Source: Amorphoplanes friuliensis DSM 7358 (GTDB lineage: Bacteria > Actinomycetota > Actinomycetes > Mycobacteriales > Micromonosporaceae). Taken from it: a stretch of DNA of 64,000 nt. The notes beneath the pieces are model-generated. The model was not told the DNA's origin. It did no database searches and saw only the letters and a list, made by a program, of their open reading frames with translations. The number at the start of each line of letters is the position of its first letter. Within the stretch, counting starts at the first letter, position 1. The position numbers and the translations under genes are program-made. Shown piece by piece: positions 52,066-60,849 of this stretch. The DNA is taken from the NCBI RefSeq assembly GCF_000494755.1, contig NC_022657.1, forward strand, positions 6,114,001-6,178,000. Direction: 5' to 3'.

Positions 52066-54939
52066 ATGGTCCGGGCATCGCGTCCGCTTGCCGTGCTGGA
52101 TGCCCGGGTGGGGCGGGGAGTGGTTCGGCTGACCTCCGCGAGGACGGTGCGGCTCGGCGGGCATGCTCTGGTCGGAAGGCGGGAGGAGCAGGCCGTCATC
52201 CGTGCTGCCGTGGCCGCGGCGGGCGAGGGGTGCGGTGGTGTCCTCTTTGTCGTCGGTGAGGCCGGCATCGGGAAGAGCAGGCTGGCGGCCGAGGCGGCCC
52301 GGCTGGCCACCGGGGCCGGGCAGTGTGTGGTGCGCGGGCGGGCGACGACCAGCTCTGCGCAGTACCGCGCGTTGCGGGAGGCGTTCATGTCGACGCTGCG
52401 GCGGACCGGGCCGCCCGGCGATCCGCAGCTGGTGCCGTACAGGGCCGCGTTGTCGCGGCTGGTGCCCGAGTGGCAGCTGACGCGTCCACCGGGTGTGGAC
52501 GATGCGCCGGTGGTGCTGGCCGAGGCCGTGTTGCGGCTGCTCGTCTCGCTCGGCGGCGGTCACGGGTGTGTGGCCGTACTGGAGGATCTTCACGACGCGG
52601 ACGCGGACACTCTCGCGGTGGTTGATTATCTGGTCGACAACCTCGGGCAGGAGCCGGTGCTGGTGGTGGCGACCGTGCGGTCCGGGCCGGGCGCCGGGGC
52701 GGATCTGGTCCGGGCGGCGGGCCGGCGGCGTGCTGCCACCGTCCTGGAGCTGGACCGCCTCGACGACGGCGAGGTGCGGGAGCTCGCGGCGCTGTGCCTG
52801 GAGGTTCCCGGCGACCGGGTGCCGGAGCCGATCCTGACCCGGCTCCTGGAGGTCGCCGACGGTGTGCCGTTCCATGTGGAGGAGCTCCTCGCCGACGGGG
52901 GGAACGGCGTGCCGCGCACGCTCAGTGAAGGTGTGGCCGCGCGCGCCGATCAGCTCGGGCCGCAGGGCAGGGCGCTGGTGCAGGCCGCGGCGCTGCTGGG
53001 CCGCCGGTTCGCAGCGACCGTCGCGGGTGAGGCCGCCGGTGTCACCGGTGATGACCTGGCCACGTGTCTGCGGCTCGCCGCCGACGCGCAGTTCGTCCGG
53101 CCCGGCAGCGAACCCGACGTGTACGTGTTCCGGCACGCCCTGACCGCTGAGGCTCTGCGCGGGGGCATGATCCCGGCCGAGGCGGCGAGGCTGGCACGGC
53201 GTGCGGCGCAGGTGATCGGCGAGCGGGACGAGGACCTGGCCGCGGAGCTCTGGTGCCGGGCCGGTGATCTCCGGCGCGCCGCCGGGTCGAGGAGCCGGCT
53301 GGCCCGCCGGGCCCTGGCCGAGGGTGCCGTCTCGACCGCGATCGTGCAGGCCGAACGCGGCCTGGAGCTGGTAAAGGACCAGTCGGCGGGCGAGCCGGTG
53401 CTCGGCGAGCTGCGCGAGGTCCTGCTCGACGCGCTCATCGACGCCGGCGAGGTCGAACGCGCGGTCGAGCTGGGCACCTGGCTGGACCTGCACACGACCA
53501 CCGCGCGCCGGGCGACCGTGCATCTGCGCCTGGCCCGGGCCGCCGCGGCCGCCGGGCAGTGGGCCGAGGGACTGCGCCAGATCGCGGGCGTACGACGGCT
53601 CGCCGGGCCGGACGCCGAGGTCGACGCGGTCGAGGCGTGGCTGACCTTCCTGCGGCCCGCACCCGACCGCATGCTCCGGGCGCGGCAGCTCGCCGGCCGT
53701 GCGCTGGAGAACGGCCGGCCGGAGGTGCTGTGCGCCGCCCTCGAGGTGCTGGCCAGCTGCGCACGGACCACCGACCTGGAAGCCTCCCGGGTGTGGTGCG
53801 ATCGGGCGCTCGCGGTGGCGGAGGATCACGGCCTGACCACCTGGCGGGTCCGCTTCCTGTTCCACCTGGGTGTCCTCGACGCGATCCACGACGCCGACCC
53901 GGCCCGCCTGATCCTGGCCCACGACACCGCCGTCGCGTCCGGTGCGGTGGTCACCGCCCTGGTGATCGGGTGTGAGCTGGCCGTCGTGCATCTCACCCGC
54001 GGCGACCACGACGCGGCCGAGCGCTGTGCGCAGGCAGCCGAGACGGCCGCCGCCCGGTTGCGCCTGGCCGAGACCCGCCTGATCGCTCTGGCGCTGCGCG
54101 TGTGCGTCGCGGCCCATCGCGGGTCCCGCGAGCAGACCGAAGTGCTGTACGACCGGTACCGGGCGCTCGGCGGTGACGACATCGACCACGCGGCGGCGGT
54201 GCAGGGCCTGGGCCTGGCCTTCTGCTCGCTGCTGGAGGACAACCCGGAACGCGCGTGGCAGGACCTCGACCGGGCGATCGCCCGGGAGGACAACCACCCG
54301 CCGCACTACCTGTCGTTCAACCGCGGGCCGTACCTGCTGCTGGCGACACTCGCGGGCAAGGCCGGGCGGGCCGAGCACGACGAGCTGGCCACCTCCGCGC
54401 ACGGGCAGGCCCGGTGGAACCGGCAGTTCGTGACGCTGAGCCGTGCCGTCCTGGACGGTTGTGAGGGCAACGGCGACGAGGCCGTCGCCGCGGTCGCCGA
54501 GTTCGAGGAGCTGGCCACGCCGTACCCCCTTGCTCATCATCTCGGCCTGCGCCTGATCGGTGAGCGCGCCCACGCCGACGGCTGGGGCCGGCCCCGCGAC
54601 TGGCTCACCGCGGCCGAGACCTACTTCCACCGGACCGATTCGGTACGCCTGGCAGCAGCGTGCCGCACCCAGCTGCGTGACATGGGCGTACCGGTGGCGC
54701 AGCGACGCCGGGGCAGCGACCGGATCCCGCCGGCCCTGCGCCGGATGGGGGTGACCGTGCGGGAGTACGAGGTGCTGGAGCTGCTCGTCGACCGCCTCGG
54801 CAACAAGGAGATCGCGGGCCGGCTGTTCCTGTCGCCACGCACGGTGGAGAAGCACGTGGCGAGTCTGCTGCTCAAGACCGGTCACGACGACCGGACCGGA
54901 TTGGCCCGCTTTGCCGTGCGGGAGCGGGAATCCGGGTAG
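52066..54939 (+). CDS. Large LuxR-family ATP-binding regulator (LAL)
   Basis: This 957-residue regulator has an N-terminal AAA domain with Walker A VVGEAGIGKSRLA and Walker B VAVLEDLHDADADTL. A long helical TPR-like middle follows, then a C-terminal LuxR helix-turn-helix (VTVREYEVLELLVDRLGNKE then IAGRLFLSPRTVEKHVASLL). Proteins of this type resemble MalT and often govern metabolism or antibiotic clusters. ATG 52066 is preceded by GGGGGA; a GTG at 52051 is an alternative. It appears monocistronic. Confidence 0.92.
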   Translation: MVRASRPLAVLDARVGRGVVRLTSARTVRLGGHALVGRREEQAVIRAAVAAAGEGCGGVLFVVGEAGIGKSRLAAEAARLATGAGQCVVRGRATTSSAQYRALREAFMSTLRRTGPPGDPQLVPYRAALSRLVPEWQLTRPPGVDDAPVVLAEAVLRLLVSLGGGHGCVAVLEDLHDADADTLAVVDYLVDNLGQEPVLVVATVRSGPGAGADLVRAAGRRRAATVLELDRLDDGEVRELAALCLEVPGDRVPEPILTRLLEVADGVPFHVEELLADGGNGVPRTLSEGVAARADQLGPQGRALVQAAALLGRRFAATVAGEAAGVTGDDLATCLRLAADAQFVRPGSEPDVYVFRHALTAEALRGGMIPAEAARLARRAAQVIGERDEDLAAELWCRAGDLRRAAGSRSRLARRALAEGAVSTAIVQAERGLELVKDQSAGEPVLGELREVLLDALIDAGEVERAVELGTWLDLHTTTARRATVHLRLARAAAAAGQWAEGLRQIAGVRRLAGPDAEVDAVEAWLTFLRPAPDRMLRARQLAGRALENGRPEVLCAALEVLASCARTTDLEASRVWCDRALAVAEDHGLTTWRVRFLFHLGVLDAIHDADPARLILAHDTAVASGAVVTALVIGCELAVVHLTRGDHDAAERCAQAAETAAARLRLAETRLIALALRVCVAAHRGSREQTEVLYDRYRALGGDDIDHAAAVQGLGLAFCSLLEDNPERAWQDLDRAIAREDNHPPHYLSFNRGPYLLLATLAGKAGRAEHDELATSAHGQARWNRQFVTLSRAVLDGCEGNGDEAVAAVAEFEELATPYPLAHHLGLRLIGERAHADGWGRPRDWLTAAETYFHRTDSVRLAAACRTQLRDMGVPVAQRRRGSDRIPPALRRMGVTVREYEVLELLVDRLGNKEIAGRLFLSPRTVEKHVASLLLKTGHDDRTGLARFAVRERESG

Positions 54940-55005
54940 TCCGGGCCGGAACATGGGTGGATCGACTCGGCCGTCGCCGCCGGTGCCTCGACCAGACTCC
55001 GCAGG

Positions 55006-56175
55006 ATGAGTTCACTATCGACGGTCCTGCTGGCGCTGCTGCTGACCGGGCAACCGGTCGTCGCCGAACGTGACAGCCCGTGGACCCCAGTTCCGACCCC
55101 GAACCCGAGCATGGCCACGAACCGTCTGCTCGGCACGACCGCGATCGGTGACCGCGCCGCGTGGTCGGTGGGCACCTGGCAGGACAACCTGACCGGCCGG
55201 CAGCGCTCGCTGATCCAGCGCTGGGACGGCGCGACCTGGCAGAACGTCGACGCGCCGGCCACGCGTACCGGACATGACTCCCTGACCGCGATCGCCGGCA
55301 GCGGGCCGGCCGACCTGTGGGCCGTGGGTTTCACGGCGCGGTCGAAGCACGATCCGGACAAGCCGGCCGATCCGGACCAGGGCCGGCCTTTGATCATGCG
55401 CAGCGACGGCATCACCTGGGCTTTCGAGGACCTGGACCCGGTCGGCGTCTCCGGTCACCTGTCCGCCGTCGACATGATCTCCGCCGACGACGGCTGGGCG
55501 GTCGGCTCCTACGTCCCGCAGGAGGGTGCCGTGCCGCAGGGCCTGATCCTGCGCCGGACGAGAGCCGGCTGGCAGCACGTTCCGCCGCCCGACCTCGGCT
55601 CACGGCCGCTGCACCTCACCGGCCTCACCGGTACGCGCACCGACGACGTCTGGGCGGTCGGCTATCTCGGCACCCTCGGGTCGGCCGCGGAGGCCGTCGT
55701 TCTGCACTGGAACGGCGAGAAATGGCAGCAGTCCCCCCTCGACATCGATCCCGGTGTGCAGTCGGCGCTGTTCAGCGTGTCCGCCCGCGCCCCCGGTGAC
55801 GTGTGGGCGGTGGGGTACACCTGGGCCGCCGGCAAACGGACGGGTTTTGCGCTGCACCACACGGCCGGGCGGTGGCAGCAGGTGCCCGTCCGGGTCGACG
55901 AGCAGGGCACTCAGCTGCGCAGTGTGGTCGCCGTGCCCGCGGGCGTCTGGGCGGTCGGCTACTACCTCGTCGACGGTGTCGACAACGCCCTGGTGATGAC
56001 CTATGACAACACCGGCTTCGTGAAGGAGGCACCGCCGTCACCGCCGGAGGCCCTGAACGTCGCGGGCACGGCCATGGCCGGCATCACCGCCACCCCGGGC
56101 ACGGGCGGGCTCTGGGCCATCGGATGCCACGGGGACCGCACACGGGTGCTGCACCGGGACACGGGTGTTCGCTGA
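55006..56175 (+). CDS. Secreted beta-propeller-like protein
   Basis: This 389-residue protein has a short signal peptide (MSSLSTVLLALLLTGQPVVA). It contains six or so repeats with the motif DLWAVGF, DGWAVGSY, DVWAVGYL, DVWAVGYT, GVWAVGYY and GLWAIGCH, each followed by strands ending in a WQ-type turn. This resembles Asp-box or Kelch-like secreted propellers. No enzyme motif was recognised. It follows the LAL regulator by 66 bases. Confidence 0.8.
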   Translation: MSSLSTVLLALLLTGQPVVAERDSPWTPVPTPNPSMATNRLLGTTAIGDRAAWSVGTWQDNLTGRQRSLIQRWDGATWQNVDAPATRTGHDSLTAIAGSGPADLWAVGFTARSKHDPDKPADPDQGRPLIMRSDGITWAFEDLDPVGVSGHLSAVDMISADDGWAVGSYVPQEGAVPQGLILRRTRAGWQHVPPPDLGSRPLHLTGLTGTRTDDVWAVGYLGTLGSAAEAVVLHWNGEKWQQSPLDIDPGVQSALFSVSARAPGDVWAVGYTWAAGKRTGFALHHTAGRWQQVPVRVDEQGTQLRSVVAVPAGVWAVGYYLVDGVDNALVMTYDNTGFVKEAPPSPPEALNVAGTAMAGITATPGTGGLWAIGCHGDRTRVLHRDTGVR

Positions 56176-56270
56176 GGTGAATGCGGGGGCCGCGTACCCA
56201 TGTGGACACCCGGTCCCCGCTGGCAGCGTTCCCGGGGCAAGCATCAGCCATCGAGAACGGAGTTCCACCC

Positions 56271-56816
56271 ATGAAGTTGTCCCGCCTGCCGCTCGTACCG
56301 GCTGTCGCCGGAGCCCTGATCCTGTCCTTCGGTGCGGCCTCGGCCCAGGCCGCCCCGCTGCCCCAGCAACGATGTGCCAACGACGGCGGCATCAGTTTCA
56401 ACGCCTGTCTGACGGTCACCTCCACCAGCACCCTCAACGAGTACGAGGTCACCGCGGGCCAGGACGCCATCATGTCGCCGCGGTACGCCCAGGAGATCAT
56501 CGACCACGGCGGGCAGTTCCGGGCCACCCTCTGGGGTGACGACGGCTCCCGGCGTACCTGGCTCGCCGACCTGGAGCTCAAGCCGGGCTGGCCGGCCGCC
56601 GGCCCGGACGGCCTCGGCGTGGAACTCGTCCGGCGGTTGCCGGTCACCGTGCTCAACGAGGACCCCGGCAGCGGCGACGAGGACGAGCTGTACGCGGAGA
56701 TCACCTACTTCGACTACCACGTGGGCCTCAACGTCACCCACCGCACCGGAACGGTCCGCCACAGCTTCGTCGCCGGCTCCGACGGCGGTGGCAGCTGCGT
56801 GGTGGTCTGCCCCTGA
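56271..56816 (+). CDS. Small secreted protein of unknown function
   Basis: This 181-residue protein starts at ATG 56271 with CGGAG about nine bases upstream. The signal peptide ends near ASAQAA. The mature domain is beta-rich with four Cys (QRCANDGG, FNACLTVTS, and two in GGSCVVVCP at the end), suggesting two disulfides. No family was recognised. A strong terminator follows. Confidence 0.78.
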   Translation: MKLSRLPLVPAVAGALILSFGAASAQAAPLPQQRCANDGGISFNACLTVTSTSTLNEYEVTAGQDAIMSPRYAQEIIDHGGQFRATLWGDDGSRRTWLADLELKPGWPAAGPDGLGVELVRRLPVTVLNEDPGSGDEDELYAEITYFDYHVGLNVTHRTGTVRHSFVAGSDGGGSCVVVCP

Positions 56817-56831
56817 CCGACACGGTCCGTC

Positions 56832-56865
56832 ACCCCGCTCCGCCGGATCTCCGGCGGAGCGGGGT
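56832..56865 (+). terminator. Strong intrinsic hairpin
   Basis: A 15-bp perfect stem (56832-56846 with 56851-56865) has loop ATCT and a terminal A-T closing pair. It begins 15 bases after the stop codon of the secreted-protein gene. A short TTC follows. Confidence 0.8.
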
Positions 56866-56896
56866 TCGGGTGCTGTCAGAGGGGTACGCGGCGGCG

Positions 56897-57091
56897 ATGC
56901 CCCGTCGCTCCGGAGCGCGTCCTCGTATGCTGCATGCTGCCTTCGGGCTGGCCACGTGTGCGGTCTTCGGGGTGATCACGCTGCGGGCCGGGCTGGACGC
57001 GCTGGTGTGGGTCTTCGGTGTGCTCGGCCTGATCGCGGCGGTCGATCTCCTGGTCCTGCGGCGACGGCTCCGTCCCGGCGGCGGCGATTGA
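56897..57091 (+). CDS. Small two-helix membrane protein
   Basis: About 64 residues from ATG 56897 (GTG 56870 and ATG 56927 are alternatives). A basic N-terminus is followed by two hydrophobic helices (AAFGLATCAVFGVITL and WVFGVLGLIAAVDLLVL) and an Arg-rich end. It resembles the short DUF6343-type proteins of actinobacteria, but this is tentative. It directly follows a terminator, so it needs its own promoter. Confidence 0.5.
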   Translation: MPRRSGARPRMLHAAFGLATCAVFGVITLRAGLDALVWVFGVLGLIAAVDLLVLRRRLRPGGGD

Positions 57092-57227
57092 GCCCGGTTG
57101 ATGGCCTGGAACGCGACCTGATCGGCTGACACGTGGTGGCCGGCGCTCAGCAGCGGGTTATGGTGGGGGTCGCCTTCAGCAGCGAGGGTCCGCCGTCACT
57201 GGTTACTCTCCTGCAGCGGAGTCTTCC

Positions 57228-57674
57228 ATGAGTCTCTCCCCGTCGAATTCGACACGGCGTCCCGAGCACGGTCCGGTCGTGGACGTGCAGCACGAACCAC
57301 CTCCGGCGCCTACGCGCATGATCCTCTGCGGTGACCTGGACGGTTTGAACGTCGAGGATCTGCAGGCCTCACTCTCCGATGTTCTGCGCCGGTACCGGCC
57401 CGCGAGCGTCGAGATGGATGCCCACCTCGTCACCTATCTCGACTCCGGTGGCATCAGGGCGCTGCTCCGCTGCCGGGCCGCGGCGCAGCGTGCCGGCTGC
57501 GACCTCACGCTGATAGAGGTGTCCAAGCCCGTCTACCAGGTCCTGGAGATCACCGCGCTGCTGGACCAATTCGGTGTCGTCGAGCAGCAGTCGCTGCGAC
57601 TGCGGCCACGTGACCACAGCCTCGGGTTAGGTACGGGCATCGCGGGTAGCGGAGAGAGGACTACACGCGAATGA
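57228..57674 (+). CDS. STAS-domain anti-sigma-factor antagonist-like protein
   Basis: This 148-residue protein is a STAS domain with a 30-residue N-terminal extension: MILCGDLDGLNVEDLQASL, VTYLDSGGIRALL and CDLTLIEVSKPVYQVLEIT. In SpoIIAA-type proteins the loop reads DSSG and a Ser there is phosphorylated by an anti-sigma kinase; here it reads DSGG, so only one Ser remains. No kinase gene is adjacent. The aldehyde dehydrogenase gene follows by 10 bases. Confidence 0.85.
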   Translation: MSLSPSNSTRRPEHGPVVDVQHEPPPAPTRMILCGDLDGLNVEDLQASLSDVLRRYRPASVEMDAHLVTYLDSGGIRALLRCRAAAQRAGCDLTLIEVSKPVYQVLEITALLDQFGVVEQQSLRLRPRDHSLGLGTGIAGSGERTTRE

Positions 57675-57684
57675 GGTGGTAACC

Positions 57685-59094
57685 ATGCCGATTGCGACGA
57701 TCAACCCGGCCACCGGCGAGGTACTGAAGAAGTTCGACCCGCTGCCGCCGGAGCAGATCGACGCGGCGATCGGACGGTCGGTGTCCGGCTTCCGGGCCCT
57801 GCGGGAGACGTCCTTCGACCAGCGGGCCGCCTGGATGCGGGCGGCCGCCGACCTGCTCGAGGCCGAGCAGGACGACGTGGGCAGGCTGATGACGCTCGAG
57901 ATGGGCAAGACGCTCACCGCGGCCAAGGCCGAGGTCGTCAAGTGCGCCAAGGCCTGCCGGTTCTACGCCGACAACGCCGAGGGGTTCCTCGCCGACGAGC
58001 CCGCGGATGCCGACGCTGTGGGCGCCCTGCGGGCGTACGCGCGGTATCAGCCGCTCGGTCCGGTCCTGGCGGTGATGCCGTGGAACTTCCCGCTGTGGCA
58101 GGCGATGCGTTTTGCCGCCCCGGCGCTCATGGCCGGTAACACCGGTCTGCTCAAGCACGCCTCGAACGTGCCGCAGACCGCCCTCTACCTGGGTGAACTG
58201 TTCGCCCGTGCCGGTTTTCCCGAGGGCGCGTTCCAGACGCTGCTGGTGGGTTCGGACGCGGTGGAGCACATCCTCTCCGACCCCCGGGTACGCGCGGCCA
58301 CGCTTACCGGCAGTGAGAACGCCGGCCGGTCGATCGCCGCCGTCGCCGGCCGGGAGCTCAAGAAGACCGTCCTGGAGCTGGGTGGCAGCGACCCGTTCGT
58401 GGTGCTGCCGTCCGCCGACGTGGAGCGTGCGGCGCAGGTCGCGACCACCTCCCGCTCCCAGAACAACGGTCAGTCGTGCATCGCGGCCAAGCGGTTCATC
58501 GTGCACACCGACGTCTACGACCGGTTCGTCGACGCCTTCGTGGCCGCCATGTCCGCGCTGACCGTGGGTGATCCCCTGCTGGACGGCACCGACGTCGGGC
58601 CCCTGGCGACCGAGCAGGGACGTGACGACGTCGAGGCGCAGGTCGCCGACGCGGTCGCCCACGGCGCTTCGGTCCGGTGCGGGGGGCAGCGCGGTGACGG
58701 CGCCGGCTGGTGGTACCCGCCGACGGTGGTCACCGACCTGACCCCGGACATGCGGATGTACGCCGAGGAGGTGTTCGGGCCGGTCGCCGGCGTCTACCGG
58801 GTCGAGTCCGTGGAGGAAGCCATCAAGATCGCCAACGGCACCCCGTACGGGCTGGGTTCCAATGTCTGGACCAGTGACGCGCCGGAGAGCGAACGCTTCA
58901 TCAACGAGCTCGACGCGGGCGCCGTTTTTGTCAACGGCATGGTCACCTCGTACCCGCAGCTGCCGTTCGGAGGGGTGAAGAACTCGGGGTACGGCCGGGA
59001 ACTGTCCGCGGCCGGTATCCGCGAGTTCTGCAACCTCAAGGCGGTCTGGGTCGGCGCCGGTGACGACGCGGGCGTGGACTCCGCCACCGAGTGA
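57685..59094 (+). CDS. Succinate-semialdehyde-dehydrogenase-type aldehyde dehydrogenase
   Basis: This 469-residue NAD(P)-dependent enzyme oxidises aldehydes to acids. It has the Rossmann segment MPWNFPLWQAMRFAAPAL, TGSENAGRSIA, the general-base Glu in LELGGSDPFVV and the catalytic Cys in NNGQSCIAAKRF, all matching the succinate-semialdehyde branch. ATG 57685 is preceded by GAGGTGG. The P450 gene follows by 43 bases on the same strand. The exact substrate cannot be read from sequence. Confidence 0.92.
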   Translation: MPIATINPATGEVLKKFDPLPPEQIDAAIGRSVSGFRALRETSFDQRAAWMRAAADLLEAEQDDVGRLMTLEMGKTLTAAKAEVVKCAKACRFYADNAEGFLADEPADADAVGALRAYARYQPLGPVLAVMPWNFPLWQAMRFAAPALMAGNTGLLKHASNVPQTALYLGELFARAGFPEGAFQTLLVGSDAVEHILSDPRVRAATLTGSENAGRSIAAVAGRELKKTVLELGGSDPFVVLPSADVERAAQVATTSRSQNNGQSCIAAKRFIVHTDVYDRFVDAFVAAMSALTVGDPLLDGTDVGPLATEQGRDDVEAQVADAVAHGASVRCGGQRGDGAGWWYPPTVVTDLTPDMRMYAEEVFGPVAGVYRVESVEEAIKIANGTPYGLGSNVWTSDAPESERFINELDAGAVFVNGMVTSYPQLPFGGVKNSGYGRELSAAGIREFCNLKAVWVGAGDDAGVDSATE

Positions 59095-59137
59095 TCGAAC
59101 CCCGTTTCGCGCGGGACGACCTGGGAATGCAGCCGCC

Positions 59138-60418
59138 ATGAGGATGCCTGTTGTCGATCAGACTCTCATGGTGGCGCTCCAGGGTTACGGCTGGCTGCCC
59201 GACCAGCGCCGACGCAGCCGGGACGGGGTCGTGCAAGCCCGCGTGCTGGGCCAGCGGGCCGTCGGTCTGTGCGGCCCCGACGCGGCCCGCTTCTTCTACG
59301 ACGAGAACAACGTCACGCGGCGCACCGCCATCCCGGAACCGGTCCAGAGCACCCTGTTCGGTCACGGCGCCGTGCACACCCTCGACGGTGAGGCGCACCG
59401 GGTCCGCAAGACGATGTTCATGACGTTGCTGACGGGCCCGGGTGTCGCCGGTCTGGTCGAGCAGGCCGAGGCGGCTTGGGACGACGCCGTCGCATCCTGG
59501 TCACCCGGGCAGCGGGTGGTGCTCTTCGACGAGGCGAGCCGGGTCATCACGCGTGCGGTCTGCCGCTGGGCCGGACTGCCGCTCGAGGACACCGAGGTGC
59601 CCGAGGTGGCCGCGCGCCTGGTGGCGCTGGTCGACGGCTTCGCCACCGCCGGACCACGCCACTGGCGGGCCCGCCGCGCCCGCGCCGGGCTGGAACGGCG
59701 GATCGCAAAACTGATCGACCAGGTACGGTCCGGGGCCGCAGCCGCACCACCGGAGTCGGCGCTGGCCACGATCGCCGAGCACCGCGACGCCTCGGGCGAG
59801 CCGCTCGACAGCCGCGTCGCCGCCGTCGAGGTCCTCAACGTGATACGCCCGACCGTGGCCGTGTGCTGGTTCGTCGCGTACTCGGCCCACGCGATGCACC
59901 TGTGGCCGGAGCACCGGGAGGCGCTGCAGGCCCGCCGTCCGGGATACGCCGAGGCCTTCACCCACGAGGTACGCCGGTTCTACCCGTTCGCCCCGTTCAT
60001 CGGCGGCCGTGCCGTGCGCGACCTGACCTGGCAGGGGCAGCCGATCCCGTCCGGCACCCTGGTCCTGCTCGACCTGTACGGGCAGAACCACGACAACCTG
60101 CTCTGGCCCGACCCGTACCGCTTTGCACCCGAGCGGTTCCTCGACCGGCACATCGGTGCGTACGACCTCGTCCCGCAGGGCGGCGGCGATCCGCGTACCG
60201 GTCACCGGTGTCCGGGCGAGCAGATCACCATCGCGCTGCTCGAGGCGCTGGTCCCCCGGCTCGCGGACCTCGACTACGACGTACCGGCTCAGGACCTGGA
60301 GATCTCACTGCAACGCGTCCCGGCCCGCCCGGCCAGCGGCGTCGTCATCGTCCCGGCCACCACCCCGTCCACCGCCGCCGACCAGCCGCCGGCCCGGCAA
60401 GGAACACGCTCCCGGTAG
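59138..60418 (+). CDS. CYP152-type cytochrome P450 (fatty-acid peroxygenase-like)
   Basis: This 426-residue P450 has the heme-binding motif GHRCPGEQ within GGGDPRTGHRCPGE, which is typical of CYP152. The I-helix segment reads IRPTVAVCWFVAY: the Arg-Pro pair replaces the usual acid-alcohol pair and binds the fatty-acid carboxylate in peroxygenases. These enzymes use hydrogen peroxide to hydroxylate or decarboxylate fatty acids and need no redox partner; none is encoded nearby. The C-terminus is extended by a short Pro/Ala tail. Confidence 0.9.
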   Translation: MRMPVVDQTLMVALQGYGWLPDQRRRSRDGVVQARVLGQRAVGLCGPDAARFFYDENNVTRRTAIPEPVQSTLFGHGAVHTLDGEAHRVRKTMFMTLLTGPGVAGLVEQAEAAWDDAVASWSPGQRVVLFDEASRVITRAVCRWAGLPLEDTEVPEVAARLVALVDGFATAGPRHWRARRARAGLERRIAKLIDQVRSGAAAAPPESALATIAEHRDASGEPLDSRVAAVEVLNVIRPTVAVCWFVAYSAHAMHLWPEHREALQARRPGYAEAFTHEVRRFYPFAPFIGGRAVRDLTWQGQPIPSGTLVLLDLYGQNHDNLLWPDPYRFAPERFLDRHIGAYDLVPQGGGDPRTGHRCPGEQITIALLEALVPRLADLDYDVPAQDLEISLQRVPARPASGVVIVPATTPSTAADQPPARQGTRSR

Positions 60419-60458
60419 CCGTCGGCGCGGTGGACGGGTATGGGCTGAGCCCGCGCTG

Positions 60459-60764
60459 TCACAGGACCGGGATGAGATCCGCGGCAGCCATCAGGATCAG
60501 GACCTGCGCCGTGGGCGCGCTCACCGCACTCAGGCGCAGGTCGACCCGCAGGTTGGCGGCGATGCGGTGCGCCACGATGAGCGTCCCCGCCCCGGAAGCA
60601 TCGATGAAGGTCACGTCGGCCAGATCGAGCTCGACCGCGGTGACATCACCACGGTTGAGCAGGGCCGTGAGCAGGTTCCGCAGCCGCGGCGCCTCCTCCA
60701 TGACAAGTTCGCCGTGCACGGACACACACGCCTTCCCGGAGCCACTGACCAGTATTTCCAGCAT
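60459..60764 (-). CDS. STAS-domain anti-sigma-factor antagonist
   Basis: This 101-residue protein is a complete STAS domain: VSVHGELVMEEAPRLRNLL, VELDLADVTFIDASGAGTLI and VDLRLSAVSAPTAQVLILM. The loop DASG keeps the Ser expected to be phosphorylated. It stands alone on the minus strand; its cognate kinase is not in the window. Confidence 0.9.
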   Translation of the reverse strand: MLEILVSGSGKACVSVHGELVMEEAPRLRNLLTALLNRGDVTAVELDLADVTFIDASGAGTLIVAHRIAANLRVDLRLSAVSAPTAQVLILMAAADLIPVL

Positions 60765-60849
60765 GTGAGCCTCTTCGGACGGCGAACCGGGTCAGCGCCG
60801 CCTACCCGCCAAGGTCGCAGGAAAACGTTTGCCTGGGCTCGGACCGGGG

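Noticed and set aside
51316-54954. Very long open frame (about 1,200 codons) on the minus strand opposite the LAL regulator
   Set aside because: The plus strand encodes a complete AAA plus LuxR protein; the minus reading is low-complexity and without motifs.
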